Assembly (NCBI GenBank): GCA_017960565.1
Contig: JAGCYY010000002.1
Span: forward strand, 1 to 36,843
DNA length: 36,843 bases
Origin: a bacterium
Lineage (GTDB): Bacteria > Bacillota_I > Bacilli_A > Izemoplasmatales > UBA1188
Direction of reading: 5' to 3'
Shown here one piece after another: positions 25,655 to 34,231 of the stretch. The position numbers were made by a program, and so were the translations under genes. The first letter of the stretch is position 1. Every line of letters starts with the position of its first letter. The notes under the pieces are model-generated. The model was given only the letters and a program-made list of their open reading frames with translations, searched no databases and was not told where the DNA came from.

Positions 25655-27424
25655 ATGAACTGGGACCTAACTAAATATTATAAAACATATGAAGATTTTA
25701 GAGAAAATCTTAATGTTTTTAAAGATCTTGTGGAAAAATTAAAAGATTATAAAGGCACTCTAAATGATGAAGTTAAATTTAGAGAATATTACGATATCCT
25801 TATTTCTATTGTCGAAAATTATGAAAAATTATATTTATATGCCAATTGTAAAATAGATATCGATAGAAACAATATAGAAGCTGTAAATGATTTTCAAGAT
25901 GTTCTATATACTTTCCAAAAACTAAATGAGAATACATCTTTTGAGGATTCCGAGATTCTATCACTTAAAGAAGATTATGTATTTAGTGTTATTGAAAAAT
26001 ATGATGAACTAAAACAACTTAAATTTTCTTTTACTGATTTGTTTAGGAAGAAAGCACATACTCCATCATCTTTAGAACAAAAGATTATTGCGAATTATAG
26101 TAGCTTATCAGATAACAATAGAGAAATATTTTCATCTCTTTCTACTTCTGATGTTAAACCACATATGATAAAACTAGATAGTGGCGAAGAAATCGATATC
26201 AAAGATGCCAACTGGACATCAATGATTAGAAAATCTAAAAGTGTCAGTGAAAGAAAGAGAATATTTGAAGCTGAATTCAAAAGATTTGATGAATACAAAA
26301 ACACCTATGCAGCAATCTATCTATCGACACTTAAAGCAGATATAGCGCTCGCAAAAAGCAAAGGTTTTGATACAGCTATAGAGATGTATCTTTATAGGAA
26401 CAATATCCCAGTCTCATTATATTTAAGTTTGATTGAAATAGCTCACGATACAGCACCTCTTGTCAAGAAATATCTTGAATTAAGAAAAAAGTTTCTGAAG
26501 CTTGATGAATATCACACATATGATAGATTCTTAGATTTAGTTCAAGATGAAAATTCTAAAAAATATTCATATGAAGATGCCAAAAACTTATTCTTTGCCT
26601 CAATTGAAAAATATGATGAAGAATTTAGAAAATTCGCTCATACAGCACTAGAAGACGGATATGTAGACGTTTATCCAAAAGATGGTAAAGTTTCAGGAGC
26701 ATATTCTAATTCAACATCAAATGCTCATCCATGTATTCTTCTTAATTTCAATGAAGATTTAGATAGTTGTTTCACATTAGCACATGAAGCAGGCCACTCA
26801 ACTCACAGCCTCTTCTCAATGAAATATCAAGATGTGATGACAACGAACTACACCATCTTTGTAGCTGAGATTGCTTCAACCTTCAATGAACATAATCTTC
26901 TCGATTATCTCATTATGAAAGGCACTCTAACAAGAAATGAAAAAATCAAACTCATTTCTAATGCAATAGATAATATTGTAGCTACATTTATGCGCCAAAC
27001 ATTATTTGCTGAATATGAATATATCGCTCATACGATGGCTGAAAAAGGTGAAGCTATCACTGAAGAAAGTTTATCTAACATCATGGTAAAACTCTATCAA
27101 GAATATTATGGATTAGATATCAATAAAGAAATATACAAAAAATATGTATGGGTATATGTACATCACTTCTTTATGTCACCATATTATGTATACCAATATG
27201 CAACTTCTTTTGCAGCTTCTCTTGCGATTTATCAAAATGTAAAAGAAGGAAAAGAAAATGCATTCAATAACTATCTAGATTTATTAAAATCAGGTGGATC
27301 TGATTATCCAATAGAACTTGTGAAGAAAGCTGGCGTAGATTTTACAAACACCGATTGCTTAAAAGCCGTTAAAGCAAGATTTAAAGACTTATTAAATGAA
27401 TTAGAGGAAGCAATAAATGAATAA
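25655..27424 (+). CDS. pepF: Oligoendopeptidase F, M3 family
   Basis: This zinc peptidase of 589 residues cleaves oligopeptides of roughly 7-17 residues in the cytoplasm. The zinc site is HEAGH (377-381), with Glu405 in VAEIASTFNE as the third ligand. The C-terminal FMSPYYVYQYATSFAASLA is also typical of PepF. The frame is open for 30 more codons upstream, but ATG 25655-25657 is chosen because it follows a GGGGG site with 10-nt spacing and gives the usual N-terminus. The residues encoded upstream look like AT-rich leader. The gene overlaps the next one by 8 bases. Confidence 0.94.
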   Translation: MNWDLTKYYKTYEDFRENLNVFKDLVEKLKDYKGTLNDEVKFREYYDILISIVENYEKLYLYANCKIDIDRNNIEAVNDFQDVLYTFQKLNENTSFEDSEILSLKEDYVFSVIEKYDELKQLKFSFTDLFRKKAHTPSSLEQKIIANYSSLSDNNREIFSSLSTSDVKPHMIKLDSGEEIDIKDANWTSMIRKSKSVSERKRIFEAEFKRFDEYKNTYAAIYLSTLKADIALAKSKGFDTAIEMYLYRNNIPVSLYLSLIEIAHDTAPLVKKYLELRKKFLKLDEYHTYDRFLDLVQDENSKKYSYEDAKNLFFASIEKYDEEFRKFAHTALEDGYVDVYPKDGKVSGAYSNSTSNAHPCILLNFNEDLDSCFTLAHEAGHSTHSLFSMKYQDVMTTNYTIFVAEIASTFNEHNLLDYLIMKGTLTRNEKIKLISNAIDNIVATFMRQTLFAEYEYIAHTMAEKGEAITEESLSNIMVKLYQEYYGLDINKEIYKKYVWVYVHHFFMSPYYVYQYATSFAASLAIYQNVKEGKENAFNNYLDLLKSGGSDYPIELVKKAGVDFTNTDCLKAVKARFKDLLNELEEAINE

Positions 27425-29105
27425 TTTTTTATCTTTAATAGAAATAGGAGATACTAAAACATTTACTATTATCTCTGTAATACTTGGTGGACTTGGTATA
27501 TTCTTATACGGCTTAAATCTGATGTCATCTTCTCTAAATTCTCTAGCTGGTAGTAAACTTAAAGAGATAGTGACAAAAGCTACTGACAACATCTTTAAAG
27601 GATTCTTAATTGGATTCATAATCACAATAATCGTTCAATCGTCAAGTGCAACTACAGTTATTGTAGTAGGACTTATTAGTGCAGGATTGTTAGATTTAAA
27701 ACATGCACTGCCAATTATGATTGGTGCACATATAGGTACTACCGCTCTTGCGTATATCATCTCACTTAATGTAATATCAACTATATGCCTTCCATTAATC
27801 TTCGTTGGAGCATTCATAATAATGCTTATCAATGGTAGAAAATGGAAACTGTCAGGAAGAATTATAACTGGTATCGGTTTTCTATTCTTCGGTCTTGAAC
27901 TTATGAGTATTTCTTTTGGATCTTTCGCCGAAACAGACTGGTTCAACAACATTATGACTACACTTGGAGATAACTTATTCTTAAGTTTCTTAACCGGTAT
28001 GGTTTTAACAGCAATAATCCAATCTTCAGGTGCCTTCATCGGTATCGTTCAGGAATTATATATCACTACTTCTTCAATGACACTTGCATCCGCTATTGCC
28101 CTCGTAATAGGTTCTAATATCGGTACTACAATCACTGCATTCCTTGCGAGTTTAGGAGCTAATAAGACAGCTAAAAAAGCCGCAATTGCGAACACATTTG
28201 TCATATTAATCGGTGTGATTATCTTCTTACCTCTCACTGTTCCAGTATCAAAATTGTTCATATTGATTGAAAATTCGGTGTTTGTTTCAAGAAATAAATT
28301 CACACTTGCCTTCTTCCATACCTTCTTTAATGTGATTGGATCAGCGGTTGCCTTACTTCTCTTAAGATATATAATCCTTCTTATTAATAAACTTATTAAG
28401 GAAGAGGAAAGAAAAGTACTTCTTGCTGAAAAACTCAATAAAGAACTATTAAAATCTCCATCTCTTGCGCTTGAAGCCGCAAGACATGCGATTATTGAAA
28501 TGAATAGCATCATCATCAAAATGTATGATACATCTATACATTATTTCAATGAAAACAATGAAAAATATTTTGAAGAAATCAACAATGAAGAAGAGAATGT
28601 CGATCTATGTGAGCACTTAATTCATGACTATATTATGCAGATAAGTGAAATTCACTTAAATAGAAAAGATGCATTCTTACAAACTCAATATATCGATGCA
28701 ATTAGAGACTTTGAACGTATCGCTGATCATGCTGTTAACTTTTCAGAATATCTAAAGAGATATTATGAAGAAAAGAATATGATGAGTGATGAAATGCACG
28801 AAGCTCTTCTTAAGTTCTTCAATATCTGTAGGAGTCAAGTTCAAGATTCTATCATCGCTTTCGAACACAATGATATTATTCTTGCGGATAAGGTAATCAA
28901 GCGTGAAGAGACAGTCAACAAGATGGAAAAAGAATATCGTCTAAATGTTCATTCATATCTTAAAGTTGGTGAAGTATCACAATTAGATATTCTCTATATC
29001 GATTTAGTATCAAATCTTGAAAGAATCTCTGACCACACAACAAATATCTGCCAGATGATTATTGACCCACATATGATGTCAACATTAGTTACCGGAACAA
29101 AGTAA
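27417..29105 (+). CDS. Na+/phosphate cotransporter family protein with PhoU-like domain
   Basis: This 562-residue membrane protein is of the NptA/PNaS type. About nine hydrophobic segments cover residues 15-325 and include the duplicated signature QSSSATT (about 72-78) and QSSGAFI (about 200-206), which forms the sodium and phosphate site in the family. The C-terminal 330-560 region is a soluble PhoU-like helical bundle with DAIRDFERIADHAVN and a second DLVSNLERISDHTTN. Phosphate import driven by sodium is inferred. It overlaps pepF by 8 bases, so both are probably cotranscribed. No terminator is seen between its stop and the trpS promoter. Confidence 0.9.
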   Translation: MNNFLSLIEIGDTKTFTIISVILGGLGIFLYGLNLMSSSLNSLAGSKLKEIVTKATDNIFKGFLIGFIITIIVQSSSATTVIVVGLISAGLLDLKHALPIMIGAHIGTTALAYIISLNVISTICLPLIFVGAFIIMLINGRKWKLSGRIITGIGFLFFGLELMSISFGSFAETDWFNNIMTTLGDNLFLSFLTGMVLTAIIQSSGAFIGIVQELYITTSSMTLASAIALVIGSNIGTTITAFLASLGANKTAKKAAIANTFVILIGVIIFLPLTVPVSKLFILIENSVFVSRNKFTLAFFHTFFNVIGSAVALLLLRYIILLINKLIKEEERKVLLAEKLNKELLKSPSLALEAARHAIIEMNSIIIKMYDTSIHYFNENNEKYFEEINNEEENVDLCEHLIHDYIMQISEIHLNRKDAFLQTQYIDAIRDFERIADHAVNFSEYLKRYYEEKNMMSDEMHEALLKFFNICRSQVQDSIIAFEHNDIILADKVIKREETVNKMEKEYRLNVHSYLKVGEVSQLDILYIDLVSNLERISDHTTNICQMIIDPHMMSTLVTGTK

Positions 29106-29109
29106 TTTA

Positions 29110-29137
29110 TTGACAAAATATAAAAATGTATTAAAAT
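29110..29137 (+). promoter_or_regulatory. Promoter of the trpS T-box transcript
   Basis: A perfect TTGACA (29110-29115), a 16-bp spacer and TAAAAT (29132-29137) begin 5 bp after the Na/Pi cotransporter stop. Transcription would start near 29144, at the beginning of the T-box leader. Confidence 0.72.
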
Positions 29138-29143
29138 CTCTTA

Positions 29144-29363
29144 TATAAAGACGTCTGTATAGATGATAGTATGTAATAATATAATACCCATTTTAGAGAG
29201 TTCATCCCTGGCTGAAAGATGAATATGGCATATATTTATGAACTGGAATCATTTAAAGTCTTTTAATTTAATAAAAGTGCTTCTTCTTTTGAAGAGGAAT
29301 TAAGGTGGCACCACGGTTATTCAATCGTCCTTTATAGTTTACTATATTGGGCGATTTTATTTT
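29144..29363 (+). promoter_or_regulatory. T-box leader, tRNA-Trp responsive
   Basis: The leader holds the GA-motif region (AGAGAG near 29197), a stem I with candidate specifier TGG (29244-29246) in GAACTGGAATC, and the conserved T-box AAGGTGGCACCACGG (29303-29317), close to the canonical AGGGTGGNACCGCG. The terminator stem is AATCGTCC (29324-29331) with GGGCGATT (29350-29357), followed by a T-rich tract. Uncharged tRNA-Trp would stabilise the antiterminator formed by the T-box and allow trpS transcription. The UGG specifier agrees with the downstream gene. Confidence 0.93.
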
Positions 29364-29382
29364 TATCTAGGAGGTTAAAAAA

Positions 29383-30375
29383 ATGAGAATACTATCAGGA
29401 ATTCAACCAACAAATACACCAACACTCGGCAACTATCTTGGAGCAATGAAAAATTTTGTAAAACTACAAAATGATTTTAGCGATGCGGACATCATCGTTT
29501 TTGTCGCTGATCTACATTCTATTACCGTTCCAAGAGATAGACAAGAATTAAAGAAAAATATAAGATCACTCGCTGCACTTTATATTGCGACAGGATTAGA
29601 TCCAGCAAGAACACATATTTTTATTCAATCAGAGGTTCCATGTCATAGTGAACTAGCATTCATCCTTGAATGTAATTCATATATTGGCGAAATGGAAAGA
29701 ATGATTCAATTTAAGGAAAAGAGTGCTAAACAAGGTCAAACTGTTACCACAGGTCTTTTAACATATCCATGTCTTATGGCATCAGATATACTTCTTTATG
29801 ATGCAAACTATGTACCAGTAGGTGAAGACCAAAAACAACATGTTGAACTCACAAGAGATATTGCAATAAGGTTTAATAATAAATACGGAGATACATTTGT
29901 AGTACCAGAACCTTACATTATGAAGGGTGGTGCAAGAATTATGAGCCTACAAGATCCACTTCATAAAATGAGCAAATCAGATCCAAATCCGAAAGGATAC
30001 ATCACTCTTCTTGATGATATAAATGAAGCTAAAAATAAGATTAAAAGAGCTGTGACTGATTCCTATGGATCAGTAAAATATGATAAAGAAAATCAACCTG
30101 CAGTATCTAATCTTATGGAAATCTATTCTAAACTCAAAAATATTTCTTACGACGAAATCGAAAAGAAATATCAAGGTCTTGGTTATCAAGAGTTTAAAGA
30201 AGATTTAGCTGAAATAGTTGGCAATGAACTTAAAAATATTCAAGAAAAGTATCATGCAATTATTTCATCAAATGAACTTGATAAGATTCTGGATGATGGA
30301 AGAGATTATGCTTACAGACTTGCGAGAAGAAAGATTGAAAAAGTTCATCATAAGATTGGGCTTGGCAGAAAATAA
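29383..30375 (+). CDS. trpS: Tryptophanyl-tRNA synthetase
   Basis: This class I synthetase of 330 residues charges tRNA-Trp. It opens with LSGIQPTNTPTLGNYLGAM, which contains the HIGH-equivalent, and has VPVGEDQKQHVELTRD and the KMSKSDPN loop (about 197-204). A strong AGGAGG lies before the ATG. It is controlled by the T-box leader directly upstream and is followed by an intrinsic terminator, so it forms a one-gene unit. Confidence 0.97.
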   Translation: MRILSGIQPTNTPTLGNYLGAMKNFVKLQNDFSDADIIVFVADLHSITVPRDRQELKKNIRSLAALYIATGLDPARTHIFIQSEVPCHSELAFILECNSYIGEMERMIQFKEKSAKQGQTVTTGLLTYPCLMASDILLYDANYVPVGEDQKQHVELTRDIAIRFNNKYGDTFVVPEPYIMKGGARIMSLQDPLHKMSKSDPNPKGYITLLDDINEAKNKIKRAVTDSYGSVKYDKENQPAVSNLMEIYSKLKNISYDEIEKKYQGLGYQEFKEDLAEIVGNELKNIQEKYHAIISSNELDKILDDGRDYAYRLARRKIEKVHHKIGLGRK

Positions 30376-30381
30376 ATATTT

Positions 30382-30408
30382 GAAGACATCTTTATGTCTT
30401 CTTTTTTT
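30382..30408 (+). terminator. Intrinsic terminator after trpS
   Basis: GAAGACAT (30382-30389), a CTTT loop and ATGTCTTC (30394-30401) form a perfect 8-bp stem followed by seven T residues (30402-30408). Confidence 0.92.
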
Positions 30409-30409
30409 A

Positions 30410-30441
30410 TGCAATAATTATATAACTGCAATATAATTGCA
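30410..30441. promoter_or_regulatory. TGCAAT repeats upstream of the GH3 promoter
   Basis: TGCAAT occurs at 30410-30415 and 30427-30432, and its inverse ATTGCA at 30436-30441. The last two form a 15-bp palindrome with a 3-bp centre, ending 17 bp before the -35. The position suits an activator or repressor of the GH3 gene, whose identity is unknown. Confidence 0.35.
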
Positions 30442-30458
30442 AAATTTTTAAATTCTTT

Positions 30459-30487
30459 TTGATATTTATATAAATTTATTATATAAT
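30459..30487 (+). promoter_or_regulatory. Promoter of the GH3 beta-glucosidase gene
   Basis: TTGATA (30459-30464), a 17-bp spacer and a perfect TATAAT (30482-30487) lie 45 bp before the start codon, which has an AAGGAGAAT site. Confidence 0.78.
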
Positions 30488-30532
30488 TTCATTAGTATTA
30501 ATTATATTTTATTAATTAAGGAGAATAGTTAA

Positions 30533-33010
30533 ATGCAAAGATTTGCGAACGTTCAGAAAAACACTGACGTAACAAAAAGAGAGCTCGAAAATAGGGAAGT
30601 ATCTTATAGAGCAGCTCTTGAAAGTATCGTACTTTTAAAAAACGATGGTGCACTCCCTCTAAAAGGCAAAAAAATTGCACTTTATGGAGCTGGTGTATCT
30701 TACACTATTAAAGGTGGTAGTGGATCAGGCGAAGTTAATGAAAGACATCCGATAACTATCCTTGAAGGAATGAAAGATGCTGGATTTGAAATTACTTCTA
30801 TGCCTTGGATTGAAGCATTTGAAAAAGAATGTGAAGATGCTTATGTCTACTATAAAAAACACCATAGAGGATTAATATCTCTAATCAACTCAATGGCTAA
30901 CCCATTCACACCTCCAGCTGGAAAAGAGATCACTGATGAAGAAATCGCAATGAGTGATTGCGATACTGCAATCTATGTTGTATCACGTCAAGCAGGTGAA
31001 GGTGCTGATAAGAAGATTGAAAAAGGTGAATTTGATTTACAAGAAATCGAAATTAATTCAATTAAAAAGATGGCTGAATCTTATAAGAATTCAATCTTAG
31101 TTATCAACTCAGGTTCTTATATGAGTTTATCAACAATCGATGATGTGAATCTATCTGCGATTATCTTCTTCTGCCAACAAGGTCAAGAAGGTGGACGTGC
31201 TTTTGCTGATCTTGTTAGTGGTAAAGCATCTCCAAGTGGTAAACTTACAGACTCTTGGGCAAAAGATTATAAAGATATTCCTTATGCTGATGAATATTCT
31301 TATAGAAATGGTGATACAAAGAATGAATTCTATCACGAAGGTATTTATGTAGGCTATAGATATTATGATACATACAAAGTTGAACCAAGATATCATTTTG
31401 GTTATGGTCTTTCATATACAACATTTGATATTAAGACTATAGGTGCTAAACTCGATTCTACTAAGGTATCACTTGATGTTGAGGTAACTAATACTGGTGA
31501 ATATGCTGGTAAAGAAGTTGTACAAGTATATTCTAGTGCTCCAAAAGGAGAACTTTCAAAAGAATATCAAAGACTTGTTGCTTATAAAAAGACTAAAGAA
31601 CTCGCTCCTAAAGAAAAACAAGTTCTCACTATCGAATTCTCAGTATCAGAACTTGCATCTTACAAAGAATCAACTGCTGAATATCTCCTTGAAAAAGGTG
31701 ATTATATCTTAAGAGTTGGTAATGCATCTTGTTCAACTACTCCAGGTGCTGTAATTAGTTTAGCAGAAACAGTTGTAACTGAAAAACTCACAAACATCTG
31801 TAAGGTTGATACAGAGTTTGAAGAACTCGCTCCTGTTACAAGAGAAAATGAAGACAGTCTTGATGGTGCATTCAAACTAGAACTTGATCCAAAGGCAGTT
31901 AAAACTAAAGTTGTTGAATATAAAGACCCTGAAATCTTCCACAGCAAGGAAGTTGATGAAATCATGGCTAGACTAAACAATAAAGAAAAAGCTACTGTAT
32001 GTTGTGGTATGGGCTTTGGTGGAATGATGTCTACAGATAAACTCTACACTCCTGGTGCAGTTGGAAGATCTACAGATAAATTCTACGATAAAGGTTTAAT
32101 CAATGTAAGTATGGCTGATGGTCCTGCTGGACTTAGACTTTTAAGAGAATCTGCAATTACTCCAAAAGGCAAACTCAAATTCGTAAGAGGCAGCTACCTC
32201 ATGAGTTTCTGGAACACAATGCCTGAATTCATTCTTAAATTCGTTCTTCAAAAAGAAGGAAGAGATGAAAAGATGTATCAATATTGTACTTCTTTCCCTG
32301 TTGGAACATCTATCGCTCAAACATGGAATGAAGAACTCTGTGAAGAAATTGGTAAAGCTGTATCAAAAGAAATGGATGAATACAATATCACTTATTGGTT
32401 AGCACCAGCTCTTAACATTCATAGAAACCCACTTTGTGGACGTAACTTTGAATATTATTCAGAAGATCCAGTTGTATCTGGTAAAACTGCTGCCGCTATC
32501 ACAAGAGGTGTTCATTCAATTCCTGGTAACTATACAACAATCAAACACTTTGCATGTAATAACCAAGAAGACAACAGAAATAAATCTAATTCACATGTTC
32601 ATGAAAGAGCATTAAGAGAAATCTACTTAAAAGGATTTGAAATCTGTGTTAAAGAATCAAATACTAAATCAGTAATGACTTCATATAATCTAGTAAATGG
32701 TATATATACTCCAGATTCTTATGATTTATGTACTAAAGCTCTTAGAAATGAATGGGGATTTGATGGTGTTGTAATGACTGACTGGAGCAGTACAGTTGGT
32801 GGACATGGTGACACCGCTGTTGCCGTTTCAATCGGTAACGACTACATTATGCCAGGCGGTGGCGGATGTGTAAACAAAGTTGCAGCTGGTGTTAGAAAAG
32901 GTGTAATCACTCAAGAACAATTAGATAGAGCATGCGCTAATATCATTAGAAGCGTTGTTGAATCTAACGTTGCTAAGAGAATCAAACCTGATATGTTCAA
33001 TGAAGAATAA
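30533..33010 (+). CDS. Glycoside hydrolase family 3, permuted domain order (beta-glucosidase-like)
   Basis: This 825-residue enzyme probably cleaves terminal beta-linked sugars. The domains are in reversed order. The C-type domain comes first (about 25-245: LLKNDGALPL, GGSGSGEVN 61-69, SRQAGEG). A fibronectin-III-like domain follows (about 290-400: GYGLSYTTF, VTNTGEYAGKEVVQVY). The catalytic barrel is last (about 470-815: ADGPAGLR 528-535, LAPALNIHRNPLCGRNFEYY, KHFACNNQE 671-679). The nucleophile is Asp750 in VVMTDWSS. This order is known from Ruminococcus albus and Butyrivibrio beta-glucosidases. No signal peptide is present, so it acts in the cytoplasm on imported oligosaccharides. An insertion at about 541-586 with a hydrophobic stretch lies before SFPVGTSIAQTWN. 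The specific sugar is unknown. Confidence 0.93.
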   Translation: MQRFANVQKNTDVTKRELENREVSYRAALESIVLLKNDGALPLKGKKIALYGAGVSYTIKGGSGSGEVNERHPITILEGMKDAGFEITSMPWIEAFEKECEDAYVYYKKHHRGLISLINSMANPFTPPAGKEITDEEIAMSDCDTAIYVVSRQAGEGADKKIEKGEFDLQEIEINSIKKMAESYKNSILVINSGSYMSLSTIDDVNLSAIIFFCQQGQEGGRAFADLVSGKASPSGKLTDSWAKDYKDIPYADEYSYRNGDTKNEFYHEGIYVGYRYYDTYKVEPRYHFGYGLSYTTFDIKTIGAKLDSTKVSLDVEVTNTGEYAGKEVVQVYSSAPKGELSKEYQRLVAYKKTKELAPKEKQVLTIEFSVSELASYKESTAEYLLEKGDYILRVGNASCSTTPGAVISLAETVVTEKLTNICKVDTEFEELAPVTRENEDSLDGAFKLELDPKAVKTKVVEYKDPEIFHSKEVDEIMARLNNKEKATVCCGMGFGGMMSTDKLYTPGAVGRSTDKFYDKGLINVSMADGPAGLRLLRESAITPKGKLKFVRGSYLMSFWNTMPEFILKFVLQKEGRDEKMYQYCTSFPVGTSIAQTWNEELCEEIGKAVSKEMDEYNITYWLAPALNIHRNPLCGRNFEYYSEDPVVSGKTAAAITRGVHSIPGNYTTIKHFACNNQEDNRNKSNSHVHERALREIYLKGFEICVKESNTKSVMTSYNLVNGIYTPDSYDLCTKALRNEWGFDGVVMTDWSSTVGGHGDTAVAVSIGNDYIMPGGGGCVNKVAAGVRKGVITQEQLDRACANIIRSVVESNVAKRIKPDMFNEE

Positions 33011-33033
33011 AATAGATAACATCTATGAGAGCT

Positions 33034-33069
33034 AAAAAGATGGTTCATTCGAATCATCTTTTTCTTTTT
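33034..33069 (+). terminator. Intrinsic terminator after the GH3 gene
   Basis: AAGATGGTTC (33037-33046) pairs with GAATCATCTT (33051-33060) around a 4-nt loop with one G-T pair, and the stem extends into flanking A and T runs. A T-rich tail follows. It lies 24 bp after the stop. Confidence 0.82.
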
Positions 33070-33166
33070 ATTTTTTTCATAAAAATATTATCAGCATTTT
33101 TACTGATTTTTTGTCAGTATTATTATATCGATAAATATATAGTTTTTTCTCAATACCTATACTAAC

Positions 33167-33200
33167 AAAAAAACTGTCTAGAATTTCAGTCTAGACAGTT
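33167..33200 (-). terminator. Intrinsic terminator after the DUF368 gene
   Basis: AACTGTCTAGA (33172-33182) and TCTAGACAGTT (33190-33200) form an 11-bp stem with a 7-nt loop. On the minus strand it runs into seven T residues. It ends the degV-rimO-DUF368 operon. Between this and the GH3 terminator (33070-33166) I see only AT-rich sequence with a small TACTGA/TCAGTA dyad. Confidence 0.9.
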
Positions 33201-33219
33201 ATCAGCTTTATGCAATATA

Positions 33220-34230
33220 TTACTGGTTTTGTACTTCTTCATTGTTTTCTATGATATCTTGTTCTTCTTTGTGAGCTTTCTTCTCCTCTCTTCTCTTTTG
33301 CAATTTTAATTGTGCAAGATGTAAGAATCTTGATGAAAAGAAGCCAAATGGTAAGAATAAGAATAATCCAGAAAGCAAATGCCACCACTTAAATTGTAAC
33401 TCTATATCATGGAAATTAAGAATAAACATTGAGATGATGGATGCAGTTAAGAAGCCAAATATTAGATACATACATATATCTCTGTGTCTTTCAAAGGCTC
33501 TGCTGATTGGCTTTGATATAAATATAAGTGATAATGCTCCACCAATGATAAGCGGTATCATTATTTTTAAAATATCAAGTACAAAGACTGGGTCTTGGTA
33601 TTTTGAAAATACTGTAATATCACTCATAGCGTTAAGCACTGGATAATATATTCCAAATACCATAAAACAGAGTGATCCAGATATACCTGGAAAAATCATT
33701 GCAGTTGCCCCAAAGGCTATTGCAAAGAAAAGTGTCAGCATCTGCCAAATAGAAACATCAGTCCATCTTTCATTGTTTCTTTGTATATCTTCTCCTATTT
33801 CTGAGGTAATTAAGATTTGATTTACAATTGTAAGTAAGATAATTGCAAGAAAAGCAATTAAGAATGCGATGATATATGTTTTCTTCTTACCGGTTTTATA
33901 GATGGTTATATATTCATTTTTATCATTATACATTCCCCCAAGCAAGATTCCAGAAAAGAGACAGATCATTTCAAGAAGGATATGACTGAAGGCGAGATCT
34001 AATAATCTTGATGCACCTAAAAATCCTACCGCAACACCTAAGAAAATCTTTATAAGGTATAAGAAATTTGAACCAAATTTCTTTGTGAGATTAGCTAAAC
34101 TCTTAACCATTGGTTCATATATACCGGTAATAAAAGCGATGGTTCCCCCACTAATTCCGGCAATCATATTGGCTATTCCTATCAATATTCCTTTTAAGAA
34201 AAGAGAGATGAAACCTTCTTTTTTCTCCAT
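33220..34230 (-). CDS. DUF368 membrane protein, PopT-like undecaprenyl phosphate translocase
   Basis: This 336-residue protein has about eight to nine hydrophobic segments between residues 15 and 305 and a charged cytoplasmic tail (about 308-336). Family features are the glycine-rich NMIAGISGGTIAFITG near the N-terminus and its later repeat FPGISGSLCFMVFGIY, together with GFLGASRLLD. DUF368 proteins have been shown to recycle undecaprenyl phosphate across the membrane (PopT), a need in any walled cell. That role is transferred by family. It starts 1 bp after the rimO stop and is the last gene of its operon. Confidence 0.88.
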   Translation of the reverse strand: MEKKEGFISLFLKGILIGIANMIAGISGGTIAFITGIYEPMVKSLANLTKKFGSNFLYLIKIFLGVAVGFLGASRLLDLAFSHILLEMICLFSGILLGGMYNDKNEYITIYKTGKKKTYIIAFLIAFLAIILLTIVNQILITSEIGEDIQRNNERWTDVSIWQMLTLFFAIAFGATAMIFPGISGSLCFMVFGIYYPVLNAMSDITVFSKYQDPVFVLDILKIMIPLIIGGALSLIFISKPISRAFERHRDICMYLIFGFLTASIISMFILNFHDIELQFKWWHLLSGLFLFLPFGFFSSRFLHLAQLKLQKRREEKKAHKEEQDIIENNEEVQNQ

Positions 34231-34231
34231 A

